Notes under the pieces: generated by a model
The model's database searches: none
Seen by the model: the letters and a program-made list of their open reading frames with translations, nothing else
Told to the model about the DNA's origin: nothing
Shown: positions 24,230 through 36,240 of the stretch, in pieces
How the letters are laid out: each line of letters starts with the position of its first letter
Numbering within the stretch: position 1 is the first letter of the stretch
Position numbers and translations under genes: made by a program
From: Chlorocebus sabaeus
Taxonomy: Eukaryota > Chordata > Mammalia > Primates > Cercopithecidae
NCBI RefSeq assembly: GCF_047675955.1
Contig: NC_132911.1
Coordinates: forward strand, 72,449,133 to 72,513,132
DNA length: 64,000 nt
Direction: 5' to 3'

Positions 24230-24570
24230 CAGTTTCATAAAATGTGTTAGTCCCTGCCTTTATAGAATTCACAATCTACTAAGGGAGATATATAAAAAAA
24301 AAAATTAGAAGGCAAAATAAGTAAATACTTGTTGAAGGTAAATATACTGTTTGAGGTAAGCACAGAAGGGGTGAGTGAGAGTGTGTTTGTCTGGAAAAGT
24401 CAGAACCACTCACAGAAGAGGAGATCACTGTAGGGAAAGTGACTAAATAGAGAAAGAAAGGGACATTTTAGGAAGAAAGAATATTCTGTGTGATGTCGTG
24501 AAAGTGTGAAAGAGTAAGATCTATGTGATAAAGTAGATGCCACTTGGTATGATTGTAACGTCGAATATAT
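24230..24570 (+). mobile_element. Probable L2 fragment
   Basis: CCCTGCCTTTATAGAATTCA, CAATCTACTAAGGGAGATAT, GAAGAGGAGATCACT and the GGGACATTTTAGGAAGAAAG stretch follow the order of a decayed L2 segment. Confidence 0.45.
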
Positions 24571-25299
24571 GCAATAAAGAAGCCTCTCTTACCAAGGATA
24601 AATAAAGTTCCAGTGAAAATAAAGGTGATTGGAATACCATGCAATCACCTAGGACTTAAAATGACTTTTAAGGATTTGAAGGATTTCTGCTTTTTTGTTT
24701 TCATTTTTGATATTTAAACTGAAATATCTAATGTAGTCAATAGCAAGTATTCACTGAGAAAAACACATGTACTCAAAGCATATGCAATACATTTGAAAAA
24801 GGAACTTCATTAAAGATCTGTATCTATGTGATTGGCAATCACCTTAGTTAATATATTTTCAGTATAAACATGATATCAGGAAATATATGACCAGATACTG
24901 ACCAATCCCCCAAGAAGGACTTGTAGGTATGCACATTTGAGGGCCTTCCATCACAATAATCAGAAAACCTTAGCAGAGCTACACTTACTACTGCTTAATA
25001 AGCTAGTCACCACGGCAGACCTTCTAATCTGCCTCTTAGTGCATTAATTTTAAAAATGAAAGGGCAACCCAGAATCAAGCTTTTAACATGAAAGGGGGTC
25101 CAAAAGAAATAAACATGGTAAATTTTTCAAAGGAAAGAAAGAGAATGCAGAGTCGTGGAAAACTTCAAAACTAAATTACTGGAGATACCACTTCCATTGT
25201 GGGCCCAAGGCATTTACTACTAGGCTGAGCACATATAATATATAATTTATATGTGTTAATGTACTTGATAGGTATCATATATTACCTATAAACCTTGGA

Positions 25300-26671
25300 C
25301 AAAATATGGAAAACAACTACCTGAAAACAGTAGAGAGTGAAGAGAAGTAGGTAGATTCCACAGGAGAAATGACATTTGGAAGAAAGGACTCTCCTCTCTC
25401 CCTCTTTTAAAGTGTTTTTTACTTAAGGGCAGCTGGAAATTGGCACAACACTGAGTGGCTAAAACATCAGGAAAAAAAATATATTTTTCTGGTCTGAAGA
25501 AACAAAGAAAAGAGTTCAGATATATCAGAGACACTGGAAAGTGAAGGAAAAATCCTGGAAATGTATGAGTAAAGGAGGGGATCCCCAAATTCTACATACA
25601 TGAATTATGAAAAAAAAATGGTGGTCGATCCCATTCATGCAACACAAAGAAAACTGCAAGCAGCATATGTTGAGTTTGAGTCAAACCAAGTCAATTACCT
25701 ACCAATAAAAACTCAACACCTTTTGGAGAAAGTTAGAAGAATCCAGAGTTTCTAAATTATAGAATTCATGATGTCCAGAACGTAATCCAGAATTACCAAA
25801 GCAAAACAGGAAAATAGGACCCATTTTCAAAAGAAAAGGCAGTTAAAAAGGATCGAACCCCAAAGTGACCGAGATGTTGGAAATGGTAGATAGGATTTTA
25901 GAATGGATGTACAACTACACTGAATGAAGCAAAGGGAAATCCACTCACAATAAATGAAAAGATAGGAATTGTTAGAAGAGAGATAGAACCAAATGGAAAT
26001 TCTAGAATTGAAAATATATTTGAAATTCAAATTTACTGGGCAAATTTAGCAGCAGAAAGGAGATGGCAGAGTAAAGGGTAAGTAACCCCTGAAGATAAAT
26101 CAGTATAATTTATCTAATCTGAAGAAGGAAAAGGATAAAAGTAGAAGGAAAAGAGGATGAGCATTTCAGGGACCTATGAAACAATAGCAAAAGGTCTTAT
26201 ATATGTATATTGTTGAGTGTCAGAAGAAGAATGGAGAGAGAATCAGGGGAAAGAATATGAGGAAATAATGGCCGTGACTGCTACTTCTGGCCAAGATGGA
26301 GTACCAGAGACAAGATTTACCTCTTATCTAAAGCAACCCCCCAGATTAGATGAAATATGCAGGACAACACTTTTTAAGACACTGAAAATCAGGCAATGAT
26401 AACAGAAAAGAAATGAGGTTAGTACTATGATTGCTCCAGCTTACTGACTTGAGAGCACTTCCAGGCTGCAGTGAAGGGAGAAGTGGCCCATTTGGGCCCA
26501 GTGGTCTCCCTAAATTGCAGGAGAGAGGGGAATGGTGGAGTTGTTAAATAAGAGTTTCAGTTTTGCAAGATGAAAAAATTCTGGAGATTGGTTATACAAC
26601 AATGTGAATATATTTAACACTGAATTTTATACTTTAAAATGGTTAATATGGTAAATACTATAGTATGTGTA
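25300..26671 (+). mobile_element. L1M 5'/ORF1-region fragments, sense
   Basis: GAACCAAATGGAAATTCTAG, GGGACCTATGAAACAATAGC and GAGGAAATAATGGCCG correspond to L1M ORF1-region words. At about 26270-26400 a second 5'-like segment (GGCCAAGATGGAGTACCAGA) appears, so two pieces may be joined. No intact frame. Confidence 0.65.
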
Positions 26672-26690
26672 TTTTGCCATATTTTTTTAG

Positions 26691-28929
26691 CCTGTAGGAT
26701 TTATTTATTTATTTATTTATTTTTGTATTTTTTTATTATACTTTAAGTTCTAGGGTACATGTGCACAACATGCAGGTTTGTTACATATGTATACATGTGC
26801 CATGTTGGTGTGCTGCACTCATCAACTCGACATTTACATTAGGTATATCTCCTAATGCTATCCCTCTCACCTCCCCACTCCCCCCACCCAATGACAGGCC
26901 CCAGTGTGTGATGTTCTCCACCCCATGTCCAAGCGTTCTCATTGTTCAATTCCCACCTATGAGTGAGAACATGTGGTGTTTGGTTTTCTGTGCTTGCGAT
27001 AGTTTGCCCAGAATGACAGTTTCCAGCTTCATTCATGTCCCTACAAAGGACATGAACTCATCCTTTTTTATGACTGCATAGTATTCCATGGTGTATATGT
27101 GCCACATTTTCTTAATCCAGTCTATCATTGATGGACATTTGGGTTGGTTCCAAGTCTTTGCTATTGTGAATAGTGCCGCAATAAACATACATGTGTGTGT
27201 GTTTTTATAGCAGAATGATTTATAATCCTTTGGGTATATACCCAGTAATGGGATGGCTGGGACAAATGGTATTTCTAGTTCTAGATCCTTGAGGAATCAC
27301 CACACTGTCTTCCACAATGATTGAACTAGTTTACAGTCCCACCAACAGTGTAAAAGTGTTCCTATTTCTCCACATCCTCTCTAGCACCTGTTGTTTCCTG
27401 ACTTTTTAATGATCACCATTCTAACTGGTGTGAGATGGCATCTCATTGTGGTTTTGATTTGCATTTCTCTGATGGCCAGTGATGATGAGCATTTTTTCAT
27501 GTGTCTGTTGGCTGCATAAATGTCTTCTTTTGAAAAGTGTCTGTTCATATCCTTCGCCCACTTTTCGATGGGGTTGTTTGATTTTTTTCTTGTAAATTTG
27601 TTTGAGTTCTTTGTGGGTTCTGGATATTAGCCCTCAATAAACTAGGTATTGATGGGATATATCTCAAAATAATAAGAGCTGTTTATGAGAAACCCACAGC
27701 TAATATCATACTGAATGGGCAAAAACTGGAAGCATTCCCTTTGAAAACTGGCACAAGTCAGGGATGCCCTCTCTCACCACTCCGATTCAACATAGTGTTG
27801 GAAGTTCTGGCCAGGGCAATCAGGCAGGAGAAAGAAAGAAAAGGTATTCAGTTAGGAAAAGAGGAAGTCAAATTGTCCCTGTTTGCAGATGATATGATTG
27901 TACATTTAGAAAATCCCATCGTCTCAGCCCAAAATCTCCTTAAGCTGATAAACAACTTCAGCAAAGTCTCAGGATACAAAATCAATGTGCAAAACTCACA
28001 AGCATTCCTAAACACCAACAAGAGACAGAGAGCCAAATTATGAGTGAACTCCCATTCACAATTGCTTCAAAGAGAATAAAATACCTAGGAATCCAACTTA
28101 CAAGGGATGTGAAGGATCTCTTCAAGGAGAACTACAAACCACTGTTCAACGAAATAAAAGAGGATGCAAACAAATGGAAGAACATCCCATGCTCATGGAT
28201 AGGAAGAATCAATATCGTGAAAATGGCCATATTGCCCAAGGTAGTTTATGGATTCAATGCCATCCCCATCAAGCTACCAATGACTTTCTTCATAGAATTG
28301 GAAAAAATCTACTTTAAAGTTCATATGGAACCAAAAAAGAGCCCACATTGCCAAGACAATCCTAAGGCAAAAGAATAAAGGTGGAGGCATCACACTACCT
28401 GACTTCAAACTATACTACAAGGCTATAGCAACCAAAACAGCATGGTACTGGTACCAAAACAGAGATATAGACCAATGGAATAGAACAGAGCACTCAGAAA
28501 TAACACCACACATCTACAAGTATCTGATCTTTAACAAACCTGACAAAAACAAGAAATGAGGGAAGGATTCCCTGTTTAATAAATGGTGCTGGGAAAACTG
28601 GCTAGCCATATGTAGAAAGCTGAAACTGGATCCCTTCCTTACACCTTATGCAAAAATTAATTCAAGATGGATTAAAGACTTAAATGTTAGACCTAAAACC
28701 ATAAAAACCCTAGAAGAGAACCTAGGTAATATCATTCAGGATATAGGCATGGGCAAGGACTTCATGACTAAAACACCAAAAACAATGACAACAGAAGCCA
28801 AAATAGGCGAATGGGACCTAATTAAACTAAAGAACTTCTGCACAGCAAAAGAAACTACCATCAGAGTGAACAGACCACCTACAGAATGGGAGAAAATTTT
28901 TACAATCTACCCATCTGATAAAGGGCTAA
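26691..28929 (-). mobile_element. L1PA with 5' inversion (twin priming)
   Basis: 26691-27634 is an antisense L1PA 3' end (T-rich head, TTATACTTTAAGTTCTAGGG). At 27634/27635 the sequence flips to the sense ORF2 region, which runs to 28929 and ends at the same L1 position (AGGGCTAAT) where the antisense part begins. That is the signature of twin priming. The sense part holds the RT motif FADDM at 27882-27896, but frames are interrupted. Flanking target duplications are TTTTGCCATATTTTTTTAG (26672-26690) and TTTTACCATAATTTTTAAG (28930-28948). Confidence 0.93.
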
Positions 28930-28948
28930 TTTTACCATAATTTTTAAG

Positions 28949-29304
28949 TGAAAACCGGAAACAACCTAAATGTCTAACATAGGAACCTGATATTATAAAA
29001 TACGGCATTGCCATGTGACAGAAAACTCTACATCCTCTAAAGATAAGGCATAGTGGAATAAGATTTCATGACCTCAAGACTTCATGATTTAGTATTAACA
29101 AAAAAGTGAAATTATAAATCAGTGTGTGAACTAGAATCCACTTTTTAAAAACATATATATCTAAATAAAAAGTCTAGAATGTTCACAAGCATTATGACTA
29201 AGTGACACAATTACAGGTATTTTTTGCATCATTTAATATTTTTGAAGTTTTCTATCATACATTATTTTTGTGATCAAATTTTAAAGTTATTAAAAACAAT
29301 TTTA
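28949..29304 (+). mobile_element. Probable L1M 3'-end remnant, sense
   Basis: GAAACAACCTAAATGTCTAA and CATTTAATATTTTTGAAGTT resemble the end of an old L1M 3' region. It borders the twin-primed L1. Limits uncertain. Confidence 0.5.
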
Positions 29305-29606
29305 GGCTGGGCACAATGGCTCATACCTGTAACCCTAGCACTTTGGGAGGCCGAGACAGGTGGATCACTTGAGTCTCAGAGTTCAAGACTAACCTGGGCC
29401 ACATGACAAAACCTTGTCTTTACAAAAAATACAAAAATTAGCTGAGCATGGTGTGCATACCTGTAGTGCCAGCTTTTTGGGAGGCTGAGGTGGGAGGATT
29501 GCTTGATCCTGGAAGGCAGATGTTGCAGTGAGCCAAGATTATGTCACTGTACTCCATCCTTGGCAAAAATGTGAGATTCTGTCTCACAAAACTAAACAAA
29601 ACGAAT
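29305..29606 (+). mobile_element. Alu element
   Basis: Complete older Alu, GGCTGGGCACAATGGCTCAT to GATTCTGTCTCAC plus an A-rich tail. Confidence 0.9.
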
Positions 29607-29659
29607 TTAATGCATGAAACTACACTGGCAATAAAATTGTATAGAACCATTAAGTACTA

Positions 29660-30370
29660 TTAAGTTCTTTTTCATTACCAAGGTGAAAAAAAGACTGCCC
29701 ATACCAAATGCTGGTAAGGATAGGAAATTACTGGAACTCTTAAACACTTTTCTTGGGAATGTAAAATGCTACAACCTGTTTAGAAGCAGTTTGGCAATTT
29801 CTTAAACAGTTAAACATGCTTCTACAATATGGCCCAGTCATTCCACTTGTATGTATTAACCCAAGAAAAATAGAAAGAGTGTATACGAATGTTCATGGCA
29901 ACTTTGTCTGTAGTGGTCTCAAAGTGGACACAACCTCAATGTTCATCAGCAGGTGGATAAACATATTGTAGTATATCCATACAACAGAATACTACTCAGC
30001 AATGAAAAGGAACAAACTATTGATACACACAATAATGTATGACTCCTGAAATAATTGAGTCTCAGTGAAAGTAGTGAGACAAAAAGTATACATAATGTAT
30101 GAGTTCATTTCTATAAAATTCTAGGAAATGCAAATGTATAGTGTCAGAAAGGAGATCAGTGGGAGCCTGTGAATCAGATGGAATGTGGGAGGAATTACTA
30201 AAAGGCAGAAGGAAACATTCTAGGGTAATAGATATGTTCATTGCTTTCATTGCGGTGATGATCTCCTGAGTGTATATGTATGAAAATGTATCCAAATTTA
30301 CATTTTGAATACGTGCTGCTTATTGTATGTCAAGTCTACCTCTCAATAGGCTTTTTAAAAAATTAGCAAA
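29660..30370 (+). mobile_element. L1M 3'-end fragment, sense
   Basis: CTGGTAAGGATAGGAAATTA, CAGTTTGGCAATTTCTTAAA, AATACTACTCAGCAATGAAA and GGGTAATAGATATGTTCATT are in the sense order of an L1M 3' region. Confidence 0.75.
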
Positions 30371-30379
30371 CTTCAAGTT

Positions 30380-32395
30380 GAAAAATTAAAAATAAAACTA
30401 AACTTTGGCTCATCCTAATAAAAGCACTGAACACCACAAAATAAAGAGGAAATCTTGAAAGCATCCAGAGAAAAACAACACATTCTAAAGAAGTGAACAA
30501 TGTAACAATACACCATAATTACCATCTTGAAAGGACAGAAAAAAAAAATCTAACAACCAATTATCAACCAGCAAAGATGAAGGCAAAATAAAGGCATTTT
30601 TAGAAAAAGAAAAGAGAATCCTTTACCAACAGACTATCTCCTTGAGAAATGCTAATGGACATTCTTCAGGCTTTAGGCAAATGACAACATATCACACTGC
30701 TGATCTTCAGGAAGGAATTAACACCAGAAACAAAGACACACATTTCATAATGCCAAAAGGATCATCAGTCCATTTAGGAAGACAATATTCATAAATAGTT
30801 GGGTTTTTTTTTGGTCTCTGAACAGCTTCAAAATTCATGAAACAACATTAATTAATCAAAGGGAGAAATAAATGATTCTAAAATCATACTTGACAATTTT
30901 TAACAAAATTCTTTTAGCAATTGATAGAGTCAGATAAATAAAATTAATGAAGAAGTAGATGGATTTGAACAAACTATCAAACACCTTGACCTAAATGATT
31001 TTATAGAATGCTACACTGAACAACTGCAGAATACACATCTTTTCAAGTAAATATGGTGTGTTCACTGAGATAGATTATATGCTGGACCCTCCAACAAGTC
31101 TCAATACATGTAAAGGGTTGAAAGCATACAGAATATGTTTTCTGAGCATAATATAATTAAATTAGAAATCAATAACAATGTGGTATCTAGAAAAATCCCT
31201 AACATTATAGCAAATCCCTCAAATTTCGTTAGTAAATAAATCAGCAAAAAATTAGAGAATATTTTGAGATGGAAAATACATAAAACCATATAATTTTGGA
31301 AGGAAAACATAGGATAATGTTTGTGATTTGTGAGAAAGCAAAATTTGGGCCTGAAACGTAAAGCAAATAACCATAATAAAAACTTAGTAAGTTACACTTC
31401 ATCAAAATCAAAAACTGCTTAACAAAAGCACCACTAATGAATTGAACAGGCAAGCCACAGATTTTAAGACAATGTACATTGCAAAGCATGCATATAACAA
31501 AGGCCTGGTATGCAGTGTATGTAAAGAAATCCTACAACTCAATAACAAAATACAGCTCCATAAAAATGGACAAAGGAATTGAATAGACATATCAACAAGT
31601 ACATGAAACAAGTACATAAAAATGTGTTTAACATCATTAGTCATTAGAGAAATGCAAATTAGAACTACATAGAGATACCACTACACACCCGTCAGAATGA
31701 CTAAAACTAGAAAAACTAATTTTTGGTAAGGATATGCAGCAACTGGAAATCTCATCCATTATTGTTGGGAGTGTAAAATGGGCCAACTATTTTGGGAAAA
31801 AAGAGCTGGCATTTTCTTCTACAACTAAACATATATTAACCTATGATCCAGTAACATAATTTCTGGGTATTTACTCAAAAAAGCATACATATGCATAAAA
31901 AGCCTGTACAATATTCAAATCTGTTCCATTTCTAATTGCCAAAAGTGGAAAACATCCCCCAGATACTTTAATGTGAGACAAGAATGAATAAACAAGCTTT
32001 GGCATTTTTATTCAATGAAATATGCAGCAATAAAAAGAACCAGCTATTGACATGCAGCAATACGAATAAATCTCAAAAACATTGTGTTGAGCAAAGGAAG
32101 CTAGTCATAAAATTATATATACTTCACTACAGTATTTTATTTTTATGAAGTTCTAAAACAGTCAAAGCCAATCAATGATGGAGAAAAATTTGAACAGTAG
32201 TTTTCTTGGGGTGTGGTCAGGATTGGTGATTGAGAAGGGACATGAAAGATTTTGCTAGGGTGATAGTAATCTTCTATAATGATGGACTTTGAGTTATACA
32301 AGTGTACACATTTTTCAGAACTAAGTAAAATGTGTGTGTAGATTAATTGTGTATTAATTGTACATCAAAAGGAAAAAATTAAACATTGAACTCTA
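30380..32395 (+). mobile_element. L1M fragment, sense, through its 3' end
   Basis: Starts in ORF1/ORF2-type sequence (GAAAGCATCCAGAGAAAAAC), passes AAATGCAAATTAGAACTACA, GATCCAGTAACATAATTTCT and GCAGCAATAAAAAGAACCAG, and ends in AT-rich 3' sequence near 32395. No intact frame. Confidence 0.7.
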
Positions 32396-32629
32396 GTTAA
32401 TGGCAGAGCATGTGGAAGGATCTAGGAGAAGCATGTACTTGTTTGCAGTTTACTTACAAAAGCATACAAGTAATATATTAATTCGGGAGTAAATACGTGG
32501 AAAAGCAAGAATATAGGTGCTGGGTGTATATTAGCATTCATGCTAAAATTGTTTCATTTCAGCTATATGTTTCAAAAGTTTGATTTAAAAAATTTTGGAA
32601 AAACTAAATTGCTACAATCAACAGCTTTA
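32396..32629. other. Short intergenic stretch
   Basis: Nothing recognised. Lies between two L1M fragments and may be decayed L1. Confidence 0.35.
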
Positions 32630-33655
32630 CAGAGAAGAGAAAACATATCAAAAAGACAGATAACCAGTGTTGGAGGGGATGTGGAGAAAAGGAAGCCCTT
32701 ATACATTCGTGGTGGAAATGTAAATTAGCACAGCTATTATGGAAAGTAATATGGAGTTTCCTCAAAATATTAAAAATATTCCAGCCCAATTCCACTTCTG
32801 GATATATAGCCAAAGAAAATGAAATGAATATGTCAAAGCAGTATCTGCACTTCTAAGTTCATTGCAGCTTATTCACAATAGCCAAGATATGGAATCAATC
32901 TAAGTGTCCATCAACAGATGAATAGATAAAGAAAATATAGTATGTATACACAATGGAATAGTATTCAGCCTTAAAAAAGAAAGAAATCTGGTCATTTGGG
33001 ACAATATGGATGAATCTGGAGGAAATTATGTTACATGAAATAGGTCAGGCATAGAAAGACAAATACCACATAGAAACAGAGGGCAGGCAGGATTCAGTGG
33101 CTCATGCCTGTAATTCCAGCACTTTGGAAGGCTGAGGCAGGAGGATCGCTTGAATTCAGAAGTTCCGGTGTCATGGAGCATGCCTGTGGTCTCAGCTACT
33201 TGGAAAGTTGAGGCAGGAAGATTGCTTGAGCGTGGGAACTTGAGGTTGCAGCAAGCTGCGATCAGGGCACTATACTCCAGCCCGGGCAACACAGTGAGAC
33301 CCTGTCTGAAAAAGAAACAAGAAATAGAGAGTAGAATTATGGTTACTAGGAGCTAAAGGAGGAAGGAGTTGAGGAGATGTTGGTCAACAGATCCAAAGTT
33401 TCAGTTAGCAGAAATAAGTAGAGGAGAGCTGCTCTACAACACAGTGAGTAGAATTAACAAGAATGTATTGTATACTTGAAAATTGCTAAGAGAGTAGATT
33501 TTAAATGTTCTTTCACTACAAAAAATGCTAAGTATCTGTGGTAATAGATATGTTAATTCACTTGATTAGTCATTCTACAGTGTATACATATATCAAAATA
33601 TCATGCTATATATCATAAATATATACAATTTTTATTTGTCAATTTACAAAAGAAA
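32630..33655 (+). mobile_element. L1M 3'-end fragment, sense, holding an Alu
   Basis: TTGGAGGGGATGTGGAGAAA, CACAATAGCCAAGATATGGA, TAAGTGTCCATCAACAGATG and CACAATGGAATAGTATTCAG follow an L1 3' region. After the Alu (33082-33322) it resumes with GAATTATGGTTACTAGGAGC and ends near 33655. Confidence 0.8.
33082..33322 (+). mobile_element. Alu with internal deletion
   Basis: Begins GCAGGATTCAGTGGCTCATG. The left arm jumps at about 33160-33175 directly into the linker region (GGAGCATGCCTGTGGTCTCA) and continues to GTGAGACCCTGTC. About 60 bp of the left arm is missing. Confidence 0.85.
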
Positions 33656-33978
33656 AAGCAAAATAAATAAGGAACCCTATGACAACAAAATGCTCTCAAA
33701 TAGTAAATCCCATCTCCTAAATACACACAAAATCAACAGGAGGATGGAACGTTTAGGTTGAGAAAATCTGCTCAAAAGACAAAGAGATGGAAAAATAGAA
33801 GAGTGAAGATAAGAAAACAGCATTAGGCAAAAAGATTCAACATCATCTAAGTAGTAATCCAGATAATGAGATTTGAAAAAATGTTTCTGAGGAAATTATC
33901 AAAAAATAACAGAAGAAAATGTCCCACAACAGGTAGGAAAGAATGTGCTTTCCTAGATTGAAAGGACTATGTGTCTAT
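33656..33978 (+). mobile_element. L1M fragment left of the ERV, sense
   Basis: Ends CCTAGATTGAAAGGACTATG, an L1M internal word. The following L1M sequence is found right of the ERV at 36963, so the ERV inserted into this LINE. Confidence 0.55.
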
Positions 33979-35253
33979 TATTAGAGTGGACAGCCAAACA
34001 GACATGAGCAGGGCAGGAGAAGCCCCCCACCCCACCAGGAATGCCAGGCGACCATCAGGTGCTAGTTGGGTGACCATCAGGTGCTAGTCAGGTGGTTGTT
34101 AAACCCTCTAAAATGATAATTGGTCACTGCTGGCTCCAGGGAAAGTCAATCTCCCAATAGATAGAAAACACCTGAAGCTGGTGAGCAGCCGTTTCCCAAT
34201 AAGATCTCAAGAGTTAGCTGAGTGTGCTCAAGCATGCACACTAAGAGGCATAATGGTAGAGTTTAATTGGCATATAACCTTCCTCCAGGAACACTCTACT
34301 GATAAGGGGAAAACACCTCAAGTGATCATACACACAACCTCCAGTAAACATACTGCTCATTGGCCCCTCCCAAGTGCTGGCATGTACATGCGAACAGCTC
34401 ACCCCAAGGAAGAATCAGGAAAGAAGAGATGCAAAACCCTACAAGCATGCCAACATATAAAAAGCCCAAGACAAGGACTAAATGGCACACTGGAACTCTC
34501 GAGTTGCCCAGTGGGCCCTCTTCCAAGTGTACTTTACTTCCTTTCATTCCTGCATTAAGGATCTAGAACTAGAAGTACCATATGACCCAGCCATCCCATT
34601 ACTGGGTATATACCCAGAGGATTATAAATCATGCTGCTATAAAGACACATGTACACGTATGTTTATTGCGGCACTATTCACAATAGCAAAGACTTGGAAT
34701 CAACCTAAATGGCCATCAGTGACAGACTGGATTAAGAAAATGTGGCACATATACACCATGGAATACTATGCAGCCATAAAAAAGGATGAGTTTGCGTCCT
34801 TTGTAGGGACATGGATGCAGCTGGAAACCATCATTCTTAGCAAACTATCACAAGAACAGGAAACCAAACACCGCATGTTCTCACTCATAGGTGGGAACTG
34901 AACAATGAGATCACCTGGACTCGGGAAGGGGAACATCACACACCGGGGCCTATCACGGGGGGGCGGGGAGGGATTGCACTGGGAGTTATACCTGACGTAA
35001 ATAACGGGTTGATGGGTGCAGCACACCAACACGGCACAAGTATACATATGTAACAAACCTGCATGTTCTGCACATGTACCCTAGAACTTAAAGTATAATA
35101 ATAATAATAATAAACTTTTAAATAAACTTTCGCTCCTGCTCTAAATATTGCCTTGATCTCTCACTCTGACTTATGCTCAGCGGATGAATTCTTTCTTCTG
35201 AGTAGGGAAGAATTGAGTTGCTGCAGACCCCTATGGATTCACCTCTGCTAACA
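33979..35253 (+). mobile_element. Left LTR of the inverted-LTR ERV
   Basis: Begins TATTAGAGTGGACAGCCAAA and ends near GCTAACA, with AATAAA near 35120. It contains a private tandem duplication of ACCATCAGGTGCTAGT at 34049-34093 and is split by an L1 at 34559-35115. About 720 bp remain without the L1. Confidence 0.82.
34559..35115 (+). mobile_element. L1 3' end, Old World monkey type, inserted in the ERV LTR
   Basis: A 5'-truncated, well-conserved L1 3' end: CATATGACCCAGCCATCCCA, TGGCACATATACACCATGGA, AACCAAACACCGCATGTTCT, then GGACTCGGGAAGGGGAAC, GGGAGTTATACCTGACGTAA and an AATAATAAT tail. These 3' UTR words are what I recall from cercopithecid L1s. The host LTR resumes with AATAAACTTTCGCTCCTGCT. 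The plus-strand frame at 34482-34901 fuses the LTR with the ORF2 C terminus by chance. Confidence 0.9.
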
Positions 35254-35258
35254 TACGT

Positions 35259-35276
35259 TGGGGCTGTGACTTGGAT
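35259..35276 (+). other. Primer-binding-site-like sequence of the left arm
   Basis: An 18-nt stretch a few bases after the LTR end, TGGGGCTGTGACTTGGAT. It resembles the site complementary to the 3' end of histidine tRNA with about three differences. A proline-type site is a weaker alternative. Confidence 0.5.
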
Positions 35277-35780
35277 AAAACTGTGTGGGGTGGGTTTTGT
35301 GAGAGCACTAGCTATACTGAGGGAAACTTTGGAGGGAACCAGCTACTAGATGGTTCAATTAGTCTTTCATCCCTATATCCAGGTTGGACAATCAATTTGC
35401 CCATCAGGACCATTGTGGACCTCCACCAGTTTCCTCTGGCTTCGTCTTGCCCAGGCATAGTTCACCATCTTTTTATTCCTAACACGTGTGCTCATGCTTC
35501 ACCTCCCCAGCATGACAGGAGATACAGACCCATGGTAAACTGGGGGTATTCCTTCAGTAGACTGGAGAGGCTTTGGGATGCCACCTTGGGTGATGAGTGC
35601 TCCAGTCTTCACCTTCATTGCCCCATGGTCCACAGTGGTCCTGATGTGCAAATTAGGTGTCCAACCTGGGTATAGGAATAAAAGACTAATCAAACCATCT
35701 AGTAGCTGGTTCCCTCCCAAGTTTCCCTTAGGATACCTGGTGCTCTCACGAACCCACCCCATGCAGTATCCCAGTCATGG

Positions 35781-36229
35781 TGAAACTGACCCAGTTGTCC
35801 CATAGACAGTTCTTCTTGATAAACATAGGAATTGACACTTTAGGTCTTAAAGCTTAAAACTTATATTTGTTTTATCTGAGTTCCTTCCTCAGGACACAAC
35901 TTTCAGGCCTCTCAAAAAAATATCAAAGAACTGAAAGTCACCAGATCACCACATCCAGACAATCAGATGCCAGGACCCCTCATTTGTCATGATTGCTTCC
36001 TTGCCCCTCCCTAGTTCCTGTTCTCTTACATTGTTACATTTCTTCCCTTTTATATAAACCCCTAGTTTTAGTGGGTCAGGGATATGGAATTAGACTGAGC
36101 TCTTATCTCTTCAGCTGCAGCACCTGATTAAAGTCTTCTTCCTCGTCAATAGTTGTCATCTCAGTGCATGGCTTTCTGTGTGGCAAGTAGCAGAACCTAG
36201 ACCGAACCCCTGGTGTTTTGGTAATAACA
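35781..36229 (+). mobile_element. Second-family ERV LTR inserted in the right arm's primer site
   Basis: Starts TGAAACTGACCCAGTTGTCC and ends CTGGTGTTTTGGTAATAACA. It carries TTTTATATAAACCCCTAG (TATA region) and GATTAAAGTCTTCTTCC (poly(A) signal region), giving + orientation. Class I ERV style, family not named. On its left the primer-site sequence of the minus-oriented ERV stops (ATCCCAGTCATGG), and on its right the remainder (GCACCAAA) leads into the LTR at 36241. Confidence 0.7.
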
Positions 36230-36240
36230 GCACCAAAGTA

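Noticed and set aside
27741..28378. An active reverse transcriptase gene (FADDM motif visible)
   Set aside because: It is the inverted 5' part of a truncated, twin-primed L1 with interrupted frames; it lacks ORF1, a promoter and the endonuclease region.
35271..35762. Related open frames on opposite strands (134 and 87 codons) as viral genes
   Set aside because: They are the two inverted copies of one ERV leader segment, which is why their translations match; each is short and leaves the arm into unrelated sequence.
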